From Acaryochloris sp. IP29b_bin.176 (GTDB lineage: Bacteria; Cyanobacteriota; Cyanobacteriia; Thermosynechococcales; Thermosynechococcaceae): a stretch of 43,041 nt of DNA. A program made the position numbers and the translations under genes. This document shows, piece by piece, positions 18,570 to 27,759 of this stretch. The notes beneath the pieces were generated by a model that saw only the letters and a list, made by a program, of their open reading frames with translations, did no database searches and was not told the origin of the DNA. Location of the stretch: positions 1-43,041 of the forward strand of contig JANQPU010000081.1 of NCBI GenBank assembly GCA_028285315.1, written 5' to 3'. Within the stretch, counting starts at the first letter, position 1, and every line of letters begins with the position of its first letter.

Positions 18570-19781
18570 ATGACACTTAGCTTGTGCATGATTGTCAAAA
18601 ATGAGGCAGCGAGCCTATCTCGCTGCCTTGAAAGTGTAGATGGCTTTGTCGATGAAATGATCATCGTCGATACTGGCTCCACAGATGATACCATCGCTAT
18701 CGCCCAATCTTTTGGTGCCCAAGTTTACTGCTATAACTGGGAAAATGACTTTGCTGCAGCCCGTAATTTTGGGTTGCAATATGTGCAATCGGGGTGGGTG
18801 CTAGTTCTAGATGCCGATGAAGTGTTGGTAAAGGATGTTATTCCTCAACTTCAAGCCATCCTGCAGCAGGACAACCTCCTGACGGTGACCTTACTGCGCC
18901 ATGAAGTGGGGGCTCAGCAGTCCCCTTATTCACTACTTTCTCGCTTATTTCGCAACCATCCTCAAATCCACTTTCAGCGTCCCTATCATGAACTGATTGA
19001 TGATAGTGTGTTGACCATTCAGGCAAAAGAACCGCATTGGCAGGTAGGGCATCTGCCAACAGTCGCTATTGAGCATTTTGGCTATCAGGTGGATGCGATC
19101 GCAACCCGCAAGAAACACGAACGGGCCTGCCAAATTATGGCCGCCGCCCTCACCAACGATCCGAACGATGCCTATCTCTGCAGCAAACTGGGAGCCCTGT
19201 ACGTCGATATGGGCCAAGTAGAGCAGGGGATAGAACTACTGCAACAAGGACTGAATCTGCATCCGACTGAAGCCTCTGTTCTCTACGAGCTGCATTATCA
19301 TCTGGGGCATACCTATGCCCAATGCCGACAGGCCGCACCGGCTCTTCAGCACTATCAGCAGGCGGTTCAGCAGGATTTACCTGGACTCTTAAAGCTGGGG
19401 GCATACAATAATTGGGCAAATTTACTTCAAGACGGTGGTCGGTACGAGCAGGCCAGCCGTCTCTATCAGCAGGTGATCAGCCTGCAACCGGAATGGGCTG
19501 TGGGCTATTACAACTTAGGGCTAACCCTAAGAGCCATGGGGAATTTAGCAGGTGCGATCGCAGCTTACCAACAAGCTATTCAAAAACAGCCTGACTATGC
19601 AGAAGCCTATCAAAATCTAGGGGTAGCGCTCTTCAAGCAGGGACAGCTCCAAGCCAGCCAACAAGCCTTTACTCAAGCCATTGCCCTGCATCAACAGCAC
19701 AACAATATGGTCGCTGCCGAGCAGTTACAGCAAGGGATGGCTGAGCTAGGATTGCCGGGTTTCCCTGCTGAAGGTACTTAG
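18570..19781 (+). CDS. Family 2 glycosyltransferase with C-terminal TPR repeats (SunS-like layout)
   Basis: The N-terminal GT-A domain starts with SLCMIVKNEAASLSRCLESV, has IIVDTGSTDDT, and a DADEVL motif that binds the metal-nucleotide-sugar. The C-terminal half consists of TPR-like units (for example AVGYYNLGLTLRAMGNLAGA and YAEAYQNLGVALFKQGQLQA). This architecture occurs in glycosyltransferases that act on proteins or peptides, the TPR part presenting the acceptor. The ATG at 18570 is preferred over an in-frame upstream start inside the preceding gene because the family motif begins right after it. That gives 403 residues. Its stop codon overlaps that of convergent kaiC by four bases. Confidence 0.88.
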   Translation: MTLSLCMIVKNEAASLSRCLESVDGFVDEMIIVDTGSTDDTIAIAQSFGAQVYCYNWENDFAAARNFGLQYVQSGWVLVLDADEVLVKDVIPQLQAILQQDNLLTVTLLRHEVGAQQSPYSLLSRLFRNHPQIHFQRPYHELIDDSVLTIQAKEPHWQVGHLPTVAIEHFGYQVDAIATRKKHERACQIMAAALTNDPNDAYLCSKLGALYVDMGQVEQGIELLQQGLNLHPTEASVLYELHYHLGHTYAQCRQAAPALQHYQQAVQQDLPGLLKLGAYNNWANLLQDGGRYEQASRLYQQVISLQPEWAVGYYNLGLTLRAMGNLAGAIAAYQQAIQKQPDYAEAYQNLGVALFKQGQLQASQQAFTQAIALHQQHNNMVAAEQLQQGMAELGLPGFPAEGT

Positions 19782-21346
19782 AGAATATCGTCGCCACCCA
19801 GGCTCTGAACGTCCTGCATAATGCGGCTTAAATCGCGTTTTTCATCCAGCGACACTCGGGTGGGTGTCCCGCTGATAATGCCCTCGAAGTTGTGGAATGA
19901 ATCCTTAATCTCGGGACCATGCTGACTGATGGAGTATTCGCGAATGCCTTTATCATGCCAAGAGCCCCGCATCTTAAAGACATTGAGCGCCCGAGACATC
20001 TCTCCCCGAATTTCCACATATTGGAGCATCAAAATCGTATCCGTAATCGTGGAAATATGGGATTCCGTAATGGAATGGGAGCCTAAGAAGTGATCGGTTG
20101 TATTGGTAAAGAACCCGGTGATTTCTTCCTGCTTGGCGAATCCTGTCACCCCAATCACAAACTGACGAAAGGCATTATTGCTGACGCCTCGGGCCAAGGC
20201 AGAGAGGGAGTCAATGGAAATTCGCGATGGCTTAAATTCGGCAATCTCGGATTTAATGCGCTGAAGATGGTCTTCTAAACCCGCTGATTCAGGATAGGTG
20301 CAGAGGATTTTTAACAACCCCCTCTTTTCCATCTCCTCAAAATCAATCCCCCAGGAATAAGCATTACGGGACAGCTGAGCCCGAGATTCTTCATAGGCAA
20401 ATAAGATAGCGCGATCGCCATTCCGACAAGCATCTTCTAAAAACTTGCTGACCAGTAACGTTTTGCCCGTTCCCGTGGCACCCGTCACCAAGATAATGGA
20501 ATCCTTGAAGAATCCCCCTCCGCACATTTCATCCAAGGTTTTAACCCCAGAAGAAACCCGAGCATTGGATGAACGCTGGGTGAGGCGCATGGCCCCGAGG
20601 GGAAAAATATTAATACCGTCATCCGTAATCGTGAAGGGATACTCGCCCTTCATATGGCTGGTGCCCCGCAATTTCAGAATTTCTAGGGTGCGCCGCCGTC
20701 GTTCACCCTCCAGGACATTTCGAACAATGACAACATTGTCAGAGACAAATTCTTCGACACCGTACCGGGCCACGGGACCATATTCATCCACCCGCTCTGT
20801 CGTCATCACGGTTGTCACCCCAATTTGCTTGAGACGAGCCGTTAACCGAAAAATCTCGCGTCGGACCACCGTTGCCGCATCATACTGCTGAAATATTGCA
20901 GTAACAGAGTCAATCCCTACCCGCTTAGCCTGATATTTACTAATGGCATACTGAATACGCTCGATTAAAGCAGATAAATCAAATTCACCTGCAATATCTT
21001 GCCCTTCTGGATCTGGAGACGCGTCTAGAATGAACAGCTTGCCGTCGTCAATGAGCTGTTGTAGATCCCAACCAAAACTCAAGGCATTTTGAATAATGTC
21101 AGTAGGCGATTCTTCAAACGTGACGAATACAGCCGGATCCTCAAAATGGATGATGCCGTGATAAAGGAACTGCATCGCAAATAGGGTTTTCCCTGTGCCC
21201 GAGGTTCCACTGACCAAAGTGGTTCGTCCCTGCGGTAATCCCCCATGACTGATATCATCAAAGCCTTCGATGCGAGTCAGGATCTTTTTTACTTCGACTT
21301 TGTTCTTATGATTGTTTTCATACTGGGATGAGTTGCTTTTTGTCAT
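19778..21346 (-). CDS. kaiC: Circadian clock ATPase/autokinase KaiC
   Basis: KaiC is the central oscillator protein. It is a hexamer of two RecA-like rings whose phosphorylation cycles daily under KaiA and KaiB control. The 522-residue protein has both domains: CI Walker A GTSGTGKT (47-54) with glutamate pair E78-E79, and CII Walker A GATGTGKT (289-296) with E319-E320. The phosphorylation sites are S432 and T433 in SHISTITDT, equal to S431/T432 of Synechococcus elongatus. The neighbouring threonine T427 (T426 there) is kept, but the next residue is Glu instead of Asp. The C-terminal A-loop and tail are present. It follows kaiB by 83 bases. Confidence 0.98.
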   Translation of the reverse strand: MTKSNSSQYENNHKNKVEVKKILTRIEGFDDISHGGLPQGRTTLVSGTSGTGKTLFAMQFLYHGIIHFEDPAVFVTFEESPTDIIQNALSFGWDLQQLIDDGKLFILDASPDPEGQDIAGEFDLSALIERIQYAISKYQAKRVGIDSVTAIFQQYDAATVVRREIFRLTARLKQIGVTTVMTTERVDEYGPVARYGVEEFVSDNVVIVRNVLEGERRRRTLEILKLRGTSHMKGEYPFTITDDGINIFPLGAMRLTQRSSNARVSSGVKTLDEMCGGGFFKDSIILVTGATGTGKTLLVSKFLEDACRNGDRAILFAYEESRAQLSRNAYSWGIDFEEMEKRGLLKILCTYPESAGLEDHLQRIKSEIAEFKPSRISIDSLSALARGVSNNAFRQFVIGVTGFAKQEEITGFFTNTTDHFLGSHSITESHISTITDTILMLQYVEIRGEMSRALNVFKMRGSWHDKGIREYSISQHGPEIKDSFHNFEGIISGTPTRVSLDEKRDLSRIMQDVQSLGGDDIL

Positions 21347-21429
21347 TGGTCATCTGAATTGTAATGAATAAGAATTTTCAAAGTCGAATAAAAAGGAAAT
21401 GATACAGAATTACTTTAGTACATGGTGGC

Positions 21430-21744
21430 TTAGAACTCCATGATGCCATCGGAAAGCTCTTCGTAGAGTAGATCTAGGCCAATTAAGACGCGCTCTCGAT
21501 CCGACAAATCGCCAATAATTTTGCGTACTGGGGGAGGTAAGACCTTGGCTAAGGTTGGCGTGGCCAAAATTTTGTCTTCTTCGGCAAGTTGTGGATTTTT
21601 TAATACGTCAATCACTTTTAAGGCATACACGCCCTGAAATTCAGTTTCTAGAATGTGATTAAGGGTTCTTAATGCTCTCACTGAGTTCGGTGTATTACCC
21701 GCAACATAGAGTTTAAGAACATAAGTTTTTCTGATAGAGCTCAT
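21430..21744 (-). CDS. kaiB: Circadian clock protein KaiB
   Basis: KaiB is a metamorphic thioredoxin-like protein. In its fold-switched form it binds the KaiC CI ring at night, sequesters KaiA and signals to SasA/CikA. The 104-residue sequence is strongly conserved: [18 protein letters not shown], then [40 protein letters not shown] and [16 protein letters not shown]. Residues G89 and D91, equal to the fold-switch positions G88/D90 of Synechococcus, are retained. The acidic tail is shorter and different (SDGIMEF). It lies 33 bases after kaiA and 83 before kaiC. Confidence 0.98.
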   Translation of the reverse strand: MSSIRKTYVLKLYVAGNTPNSVRALRTLNHILETEFQGVYALKVIDVLKNPQLAEEDKILATPTLAKVLPPPVRKIIGDLSDRERVLIGLDLLYEELSDGIMEF

Positions 21745-21777
21745 GGCAGGAAATTAGGGTTGATCTGTATTAAATGA

Positions 21778-22680
21778 CTAACGAGTTTTAGGGATTGAGC
21801 GACGATACATCTCACACAAATGGGCCATGATATCAATTAAGGTCAAGCGGTAGTCAAGCAAAATATCTTCATTGCGGCCTTCTAGTTTTAGTTTTTTAGC
21901 AAAAGCATCCATTAACTCCATATGAATTTCTAATATTTTCAAGATTGAGATATCCGCAAAGAAGATCTGAGTCACAAAGTCATCGATTTCTTGGTTGACA
22001 TGACTATCTCGTCGGAAATAGTTAAGAATGATATCTCGATAATCTCGCTTCAGTGTTGCTAAGTAGTCCGCTTGCTCTTCTTCAGAAAGTTGGTGGAAGA
22101 ACTGCTGAGGATTCCGCTTATAAAAAACGCCAAGATAACCCAGACGTTCTTTCAGTTTTTGGGACAGGCGCTGTTGCTGAGTTGTCAGATTGTCTCGGAT
22201 GGTTTCATCTGCAAGCTTTGTGGGTGTTGTAGTGGGTAAACGACAGGCTTTGGATAACTGTAGAAATTGTGCGATCGCCTGGTCGATACCAGCTAAAACG
22301 CCTTCTTGGGCGCTATCTTGAACTCTTACCTCGGCAATGTGATAGCAACTGTCATTTTGCGGCCCACTATCGTCCGTATCTGCTTCAACCCCATTCTCCG
22401 TGGATAGCCGTATCTGCAGTAGCACAGCAGGCAATAAAATAGCTTCACGGTGCAGATGGCTAACAATCTTTGGGAGTGCGGAATTCTCTTCCAGGATGAG
22501 ACAATCAATGCGATGTTTACCTTGCTCGACTATCTCCAAAAAATTGTCATAAGTTGCGTGGACTAAACTATAGCGATCGCCCTCCAAAATCTGGGTAAAA
22601 AGGTCAACTAAAGATTCTGAACTCAGTAGTGTGCAGATAAAGATCTGGGGGCGTGAGACCGCAGTTTGCGAAAGGGTCAT
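21778..22680 (-). CDS. kaiA: Circadian clock protein KaiA
   Basis: KaiA binds the C-terminal tail of KaiC and promotes its autophosphorylation. The full-length, 300-residue form is present: an N-terminal pseudo-receiver domain (about 1-145, with DCLILEENSALP), a linker, and the C-terminal four-helix dimer domain. That domain is best conserved, for example in KLKERLGYLGVFYKR and EIHMELMDAFAKKL, and ends in LLDYRLTLIDIMAHLCEMYR. It is the first gene of kaiA-kaiB-kaiC. The 211 bases between its start and the divergent amidotransferase gene should hold the promoter. Confidence 0.97.
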   Translation of the reverse strand: MTLSQTAVSRPQIFICTLLSSESLVDLFTQILEGDRYSLVHATYDNFLEIVEQGKHRIDCLILEENSALPKIVSHLHREAILLPAVLLQIRLSTENGVEADTDDSGPQNDSCYHIAEVRVQDSAQEGVLAGIDQAIAQFLQLSKACRLPTTTPTKLADETIRDNLTTQQQRLSQKLKERLGYLGVFYKRNPQQFFHQLSEEEQADYLATLKRDYRDIILNYFRRDSHVNQEIDDFVTQIFFADISILKILEIHMELMDAFAKKLKLEGRNEDILLDYRLTLIDIMAHLCEMYRRSIPKTR

Positions 22681-22891
22681 AACGCCAATTTTATCTAATT
22701 ATTAAGATTTAATTTAGCATTAAATGAGATCATTAAGGACTATTAAGTGTTTTATAGAGGTCGCTATCCGTTGCCTTTGGAGCGGAAACCCTTTATTCGT
22801 CTTCTCTAGAGGCAAGTGGTTGCTTTAGCCTTATGGCGGGCCTTAGCTTCTGCTTTTGATCTGTCCTTCCCAATTATCGATAAAAGTTTCT

Positions 22892-23638
22892 ATGACTACA
22901 GACCGGGCAAATCTCCGTATTCTATATCTGCAAATTCGGAATGATCCAGTGACACGAGTAGAAGAATTACAGGAATTTGCTCGACATAGTCAACTCAATG
23001 AGAAGCAGTTCACCATTCTCAACGTTTTTGATGAACCTATATTTTCCTCTGACTGTGCAGATGCCTATGATGCTGTATTTGTTGGCGGATCAAGTGATGC
23101 CTCAGTCCTTAAACCCGACCAGTATCCCTTCATCCATCCGGCCAAAAAATTATTAAAGCATTGCGCTGAGCAAAGCATTCCCGTGTTTGCGTCTTGTTTT
23201 GGTTTTCAATTGGGGGTCGAGGCATTGGGTGGGATAGTCATCCATGATCCTCAACGGATGGAAATGGGGATTTATCCCATGCAGCTGACGCCAGCAGCTA
23301 GCGAGGATCAGTTATTCGCAGATATTCCTGACCCATTTTTAGTCGTTTCCGGCCATAAAGAGCGAGCAATCAAACTGCCCCCTCACACACAATTATTAGC
23401 GTTCACTGAACGTTGTCCCTACCATGCCTTTAAAGTAATGGATAAACCTTTTTATGGCTTTCAGTTTCATCCTGAGGTGGATCATCATGATTTAGCTGCC
23501 CGCATTACCCGCTATCAAGATCGATATCTGGAATCAGATGGTGCACTGCAATCTATCCTGGATAACCTTCATCCTACGCCCGAGTCAAATCAACTGATTC
23601 AAAAATTCGTCGATCGGATTCTTCTCCAAAAAAGGTAA
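22892..23638 (+). CDS. Class I glutamine amidotransferase-like protein
   Basis: The protein has the triad-type glutaminase fold. The nucleophile lies in PVFASCFGFQLGVEAL (C102 from the ATG), and the His-Glu pair in YGFQFHPEVD (H193, E195). It resembles stand-alone GMP-synthase-like amidotransferases, for which partner and substrate are usually unknown; gamma-glutamyl hydrolase activity is another option. The ATG at 22892 is preferred to a TTG twelve codons earlier. It is 248 residues long, divergent from kaiA, and separated from glgB by 58 bases. A link with the clock is only positional. Confidence 0.82.
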   Translation: MTTDRANLRILYLQIRNDPVTRVEELQEFARHSQLNEKQFTILNVFDEPIFSSDCADAYDAVFVGGSSDASVLKPDQYPFIHPAKKLLKHCAEQSIPVFASCFGFQLGVEALGGIVIHDPQRMEMGIYPMQLTPAASEDQLFADIPDPFLVVSGHKERAIKLPPHTQLLAFTERCPYHAFKVMDKPFYGFQFHPEVDHHDLAARITRYQDRYLESDGALQSILDNLHPTPESNQLIQKFVDRILLQKR

Positions 23639-23696
23639 AATCGGCACTTGCCCGATCCCCAACTATTAGCCCCCTTATTCCCAGTTAGGTAACTTC

Positions 23697-25985
23697 ATGT
23701 CCATCTCCCTTACAGATGATCAAGTCAATCAAATTGTTTGGAATCATCACCATGATCCATTCGAGATCCTCGGTCCCCATCCCATTCAAATTGAGGGCAA
23801 ATCAGGGTGGGTTGTACGGGCTTATTGGCCAAAAGCAGATGCGGTTTCTGTGGTTTGTCCTGAGCAGAGGCAAGAATATCCCATGCAAAGCGTCCATAAT
23901 CCCCACTTCTTTGAATGTGAAGTTCCCATTTCTGGAGCACTGAATTACCAGCTTCGGGTTAAAGAGGGTAGTCACGAGCAAGTCCTATATGACCCCTATG
24001 CCTTCAAGTCTCCTCGAGTTACAGACTACGATCAACACCTCTTTGCCGAAGGGAATCACCACCGCATTTATGAAAAGCTAGGGGCGCATCTCACCACTCT
24101 TGACGGTATCGAGGGCGTGTACTTTGCAGTATGGGCTCCCAATGCTCGCAATGTTTCTCTCCTGGGAGATTTCAACGCTTGGGATGGACGCCAGCATCAA
24201 ATGCGCAAAGGCCCTTCAGGTATTTGGGAGTTATTTATCCCTGAACTCGGCGTAGGTGAACACTATAAATACGAAATCAAAAACTACGAAGGACATATTT
24301 ACGAAAAATCAGATCCCTATGGATTTCAACAAGAGGTTCGCCCTAAAACCGCCTCAATCGTTACGGATCTCAATGCCTACAGTTGGTCAGATGAGTCTTG
24401 GATGGAGCAGCGGCGCAACTGTGATGCTTTGGCACAACCCATCTCAATATACGAAGTCCATCTGGGGTCATGGATGCATGCGTCTTCTGACAAACCTCCT
24501 CTTTCAGAAGCAGGGCATCCTTTACCTTCCGTCATCGTCTCGGAGCTAAAGCCTGGGGCTCGATTCCTCACCTATCGAGAGTTAGCTGAGCAACTGATCC
24601 CTTATGTAAAGGACTTAGGCTTTACCCACATCGAGCTGCTTCCCGTTGCCGAACATCCCTTCGATGGCTCTTGGGGCTACCAAGTCACTGGCTACTATGC
24701 CTGTACATCACGTTACGGTACCCCCGAAGATTTTATGTACTTTGTCGACCAATGCCACCAACAAGGGATTGGGGTGATTGTCGATTGGGTGCCGGGGCAC
24801 TTCCCTAAGGATGGACATGGCTTAGCTTTTTTTGATGGCACCCATCTTTATGAACATGCAGATCCCCGTAAAGGCGAACATAAAGAATGGGGAACGCTGG
24901 TCTTCAACTACAGCCGCAATGAAGTCAAAAACTTCCTGATTGCCAATGCCCTCTTTTGGTTTGACAAGTACCACATTGATGGTATCCGAGTAGACGCAGT
25001 GGCATCCATGCTCTACCTCAACTACTGCCGTAAAGATGGAGAATGGGTGGCCAATGAATATGGCGGGGCAGAAAATATCGAAGCGGCTGATTTCCTGCGC
25101 CACCTCAATGATGTCCTGTTTAGCTATTTCCCCGGTATTCTTTCCATCGCCGAGGAATCAACCGCATGGCCAATGGTGTCATGGCCAACCTACGTGGGTG
25201 GATTAGGCTTTAACCTCAAGTGGAATATGGGGTGGATGCATGACATGTTGGACTATTTCCATATGGATCCCTGGTTCCGCCAATTTCACCAAAACAACGT
25301 CACGTTTAGCATCATGTATGCCTTTAGTGAGAACTTTATGTTAGCTCTTTCTCATGATGAAATTGTCCACGGTAAAAGCAACATGCTGGGCAAAATGCCG
25401 GGAGATGAATGGCAGAAGTTTGCCAACTTACGTTGCTTGTATACCTTTATGTTTACCCATCCCGGTAAAAAGACCTTATTCATGAGCATGGAGTTTGGTC
25501 AATGGAGTGAGTGGAATGTCTGGGGCGATCTGGAATGGCAGCTCCTGCAGTATGTTCCCCACCAAAACTTGAAGCAATTTGTTACTGACTTAAACCAGCT
25601 CTATCGACAACTGCCTGCCTTGTACACCAATGACTTCAGTTATGATGGGTTCGAGTGGGTAGACTGTAACGACAACCGCCACAGCGTCATCTCCTTTATC
25701 CGCAGGGCCAAAGAGTCTGATGAATTTGTCCTCACGGTCTGTAACTTCACGCCTCAACCCCATAGTCATTATCGAGTTGGGGTTCCTGAAGCGGGCTATT
25801 ATATTGAGCGCTTTAACAGTGATGGCCGTCAGTACGGTGGCAGCAATATGGGGAATTTAGGGGGCAAATGGACCGATGAATGGGCCTTTCATAATCATCC
25901 TTACTCTCTAGATTTATGCTTACCTCCCTTGGCAACTCTGGTATTTACCCTTGATCGCCAAAAGACGGCAAAGGCATACCAGTAA
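23697..25985 (+). CDS. glgB: 1,4-alpha-glucan branching enzyme
   Basis: GlgB introduces alpha-1,6 branches into glycogen. The 762-residue protein has the long N-terminal extension with two carbohydrate-binding CBM48-type segments (EILGPHPI near residue 24; [20 protein letters not shown] near residue 141), the GH13 barrel and a C-terminal beta domain. The catalytic residues read directly: nucleophile D433 in [12 protein letters not shown], acid/base E486 in SIAEEST, and D554 in SHDEIVHGK. The spacing equals that of the E. coli enzyme (405, 458, 526). The start is 58 bases after the amidotransferase gene, so co-transcription is possible. Confidence 0.97.
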   Translation: MSISLTDDQVNQIVWNHHHDPFEILGPHPIQIEGKSGWVVRAYWPKADAVSVVCPEQRQEYPMQSVHNPHFFECEVPISGALNYQLRVKEGSHEQVLYDPYAFKSPRVTDYDQHLFAEGNHHRIYEKLGAHLTTLDGIEGVYFAVWAPNARNVSLLGDFNAWDGRQHQMRKGPSGIWELFIPELGVGEHYKYEIKNYEGHIYEKSDPYGFQQEVRPKTASIVTDLNAYSWSDESWMEQRRNCDALAQPISIYEVHLGSWMHASSDKPPLSEAGHPLPSVIVSELKPGARFLTYRELAEQLIPYVKDLGFTHIELLPVAEHPFDGSWGYQVTGYYACTSRYGTPEDFMYFVDQCHQQGIGVIVDWVPGHFPKDGHGLAFFDGTHLYEHADPRKGEHKEWGTLVFNYSRNEVKNFLIANALFWFDKYHIDGIRVDAVASMLYLNYCRKDGEWVANEYGGAENIEAADFLRHLNDVLFSYFPGILSIAEESTAWPMVSWPTYVGGLGFNLKWNMGWMHDMLDYFHMDPWFRQFHQNNVTFSIMYAFSENFMLALSHDEIVHGKSNMLGKMPGDEWQKFANLRCLYTFMFTHPGKKTLFMSMEFGQWSEWNVWGDLEWQLLQYVPHQNLKQFVTDLNQLYRQLPALYTNDFSYDGFEWVDCNDNRHSVISFIRRAKESDEFVLTVCNFTPQPHSHYRVGVPEAGYYIERFNSDGRQYGGSNMGNLGGKWTDEWAFHNHPYSLDLCLPPLATLVFTLDRQKTAKAYQ

Positions 25986-26088
25986 TAATCTAGATCTCCT
26001 AATCTTAGGGTTTTGCCAATTTCAAGAAACCTGTCAAACTGGATCTGAGGACAATTGTCATCATCAATCTTAAGAAGAGGATGCCCGC

Positions 26089-26664
26089 ATGGGCGCTACG
26101 CTAGAGCAAATTTCTGGTTACTTGGATAATCAGGACCTGATCTATGAAGTCCAGCCTGAAAAGGCCCGGATCATTACTCAGGTCGAGGCTGAACATGTTG
26201 AAGACTTTTTGATTGTGATTCAGTTGGATGAAGAGGGAGAGTTTTTCAAGCTCTTTGTACCTGAAGTCCTGACTGGTGTCCAAAACCACCCCCACAAGGC
26301 CGCCATTTTGCAAACCATGCTAGTGATCTCTTGGGAAACCAAGATGTTGCAATGGGAATATGATGCGTCTGATGGTGAAATTCGGGCGATTATTGAATTT
26401 CCGCTGGAAGATGCCATTCTGACCGAGCGCCAATTCGATCGCTGCTTTAGTGGTTTAGTCGAGATGGTTGATAGTTGGGCGATGCCTCGTTTACGAGAGG
26501 TTATGGAAACAGGAGTAGATCCTGGAGATGTCGCCCTTGGGGAACGTCTCCTATTGACGATTGAACAGGAAGCACCTGGTTTACTCGTTCTCCTTGAAAA
26601 AGCGATGCAGGCCCGCAAACATCGGGGACAATTCCCTCCTCTACGAGATTCATGGCTGGATTAA
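26089..26664 (+). CDS. YbjN-like protein, cyanobacterial conserved
   Basis: The acidic, soluble 191-residue protein shows a pattern of alternating strands and helices compatible with the YbjN / type III chaperone-like fold (FLIVIQLDEEGEFFKLFVPE, then ILQTMLVISWETKMLQWEYD). No signal peptide or membrane segment is seen and no catalytic motif is visible. YbjN-type proteins are often small-molecule or protein-binding helpers; its role here is unknown. AAGAAGAGG precedes the start at good distance. It lies 103 bases after glgB. Its stop overlaps that of the convergent glycosidase-like gene by four bases. Confidence 0.7.
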   Translation: MGATLEQISGYLDNQDLIYEVQPEKARIITQVEAEHVEDFLIVIQLDEEGEFFKLFVPEVLTGVQNHPHKAAILQTMLVISWETKMLQWEYDASDGEIRAIIEFPLEDAILTERQFDRCFSGLVEMVDSWAMPRLREVMETGVDPGDVALGERLLLTIEQEAPGLLVLLEKAMQARKHRGQFPPLRDSWLD

Positions 26665-27509
26665 GGGTTCGGAAAAATCAGGGAAGTGACGGATTCGCTG
26701 GGTAAATTCAAGATCTGGGACGATTGCGGGTGCCAGGTCTGATTAAAGGGATCACTGAAGGATTGGTGCGTTCCATAATGGTGATAGGAAAACGCCTGAA
26801 AGTCGCTCTCTCTAGAAGCGTCTAGAAAAGATTGGATATCTCTTTTATCGTAAGGATGGGTCCAGGCACCTATAACGATCTTGATACTTGGGTTTACTGC
26901 TTTAATTGCCTTCACAGCCTGTTGGGTTAGCTTTGCGATCGCTTGGGAGTTGCCATTGTAAGCTGAATCTTTTGCGTTGAGTATTTCAAAATACTGGACA
27001 GGATGCTTTCGTTCTCGGGTAATCAAACGAATAAGTTGGGCACACCACTGGGCAAAATCCTTATATTTATGAGGTGGCAGTTGGCGTCCTTGATGAAGGG
27101 TTGGTGACCAGCTAGGGATTGAAATCATGATGTCCTCACAGTGAGGCGTAATGTTTCGCAGAATGGCATCAATCTTGGCTCGGTTCCATTCCCCATCCCT
27201 GTGAATCCATACTTTAGCATGACCAGCTTGGAGCATTTCAGCAGCATGAATTCGGCAGATAGCAGGACGTATCTCTCCGAGCTGTTGACCAAATTGGGGA
27301 TTAGCACCTACTTCCGGATCCGTAGCAGCCCAGAGATTTAAGCTGTAAATATTACGAGCATGGCCAATGGGTTGGTTCCAATTAACCGTAATAGGCAGAG
27401 GCGGCTTCACATGAACATGGGAACAACCAGAAGTTATGCCAGCACAGATACACAGGACCCTAGTGAAGACAGATTGGTATCCTTGCCGATGAGAAAATGT
27501 CAAGAACAT
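26661..27509 (-). CDS. Putative lipoprotein with degenerate glycosidase-like domain
   Basis: The N-terminus has a hydrophobic stretch ending in ITSGC (Cys29), a weak lipobox, so export as a lipoprotein is likely. The body resembles a clan GH-A beta/alpha barrel: ISIPSWSP, then QYFEILNAKDSAYNG, IVIGAWTHPY and FSYHHYG. In active members the fourth strand reads like W/Y-E-x-x-N-E-P; here NAKD (178-181) replaces it, so the acid/base glutamate is missing. The chain ends about 40 residues after YHHYG, before the strand that normally bears the nucleophile. It is therefore probably a non-catalytic or decaying relative. The family assignment is moderate. Confidence 0.55.
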   Translation of the reverse strand: MFLTFSHRQGYQSVFTRVLCICAGITSGCSHVHVKPPLPITVNWNQPIGHARNIYSLNLWAATDPEVGANPQFGQQLGEIRPAICRIHAAEMLQAGHAKVWIHRDGEWNRAKIDAILRNITPHCEDIMISIPSWSPTLHQGRQLPPHKYKDFAQWCAQLIRLITRERKHPVQYFEILNAKDSAYNGNSQAIAKLTQQAVKAIKAVNPSIKIVIGAWTHPYDKRDIQSFLDASRESDFQAFSYHHYGTHQSFSDPFNQTWHPQSSQILNLPSESVTSLIFPNP

Positions 27510-27759
27510 TGCAGGGTTTGTGTGGGAGGTCTGGGAAAAGATTTACTCAGGTCAAATGTGTGGATTAAAACTAGGGGCTGGAGTAATGGAAGTAGGCCAT
27601 AGCATTCCCTCCCACGTACAACTTGAAGGCATCATTTGGCAAGTCAGCTATGTTGGCAGTGAGCCGTCTACCGATCGTCAATATTCAGATTGCCGATCTG
27701 AGTCCTTCGTAAAGGCGTTAGGATAAAAAAGTCCTGTCTTACCTTCAAGGGCTAACTCT

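Noticed and set aside
27520-27726. Plus-strand open frame before cysE
   Set aside because: No motif and no similarity that I recognise; the region is better seen as the divergent promoter space.
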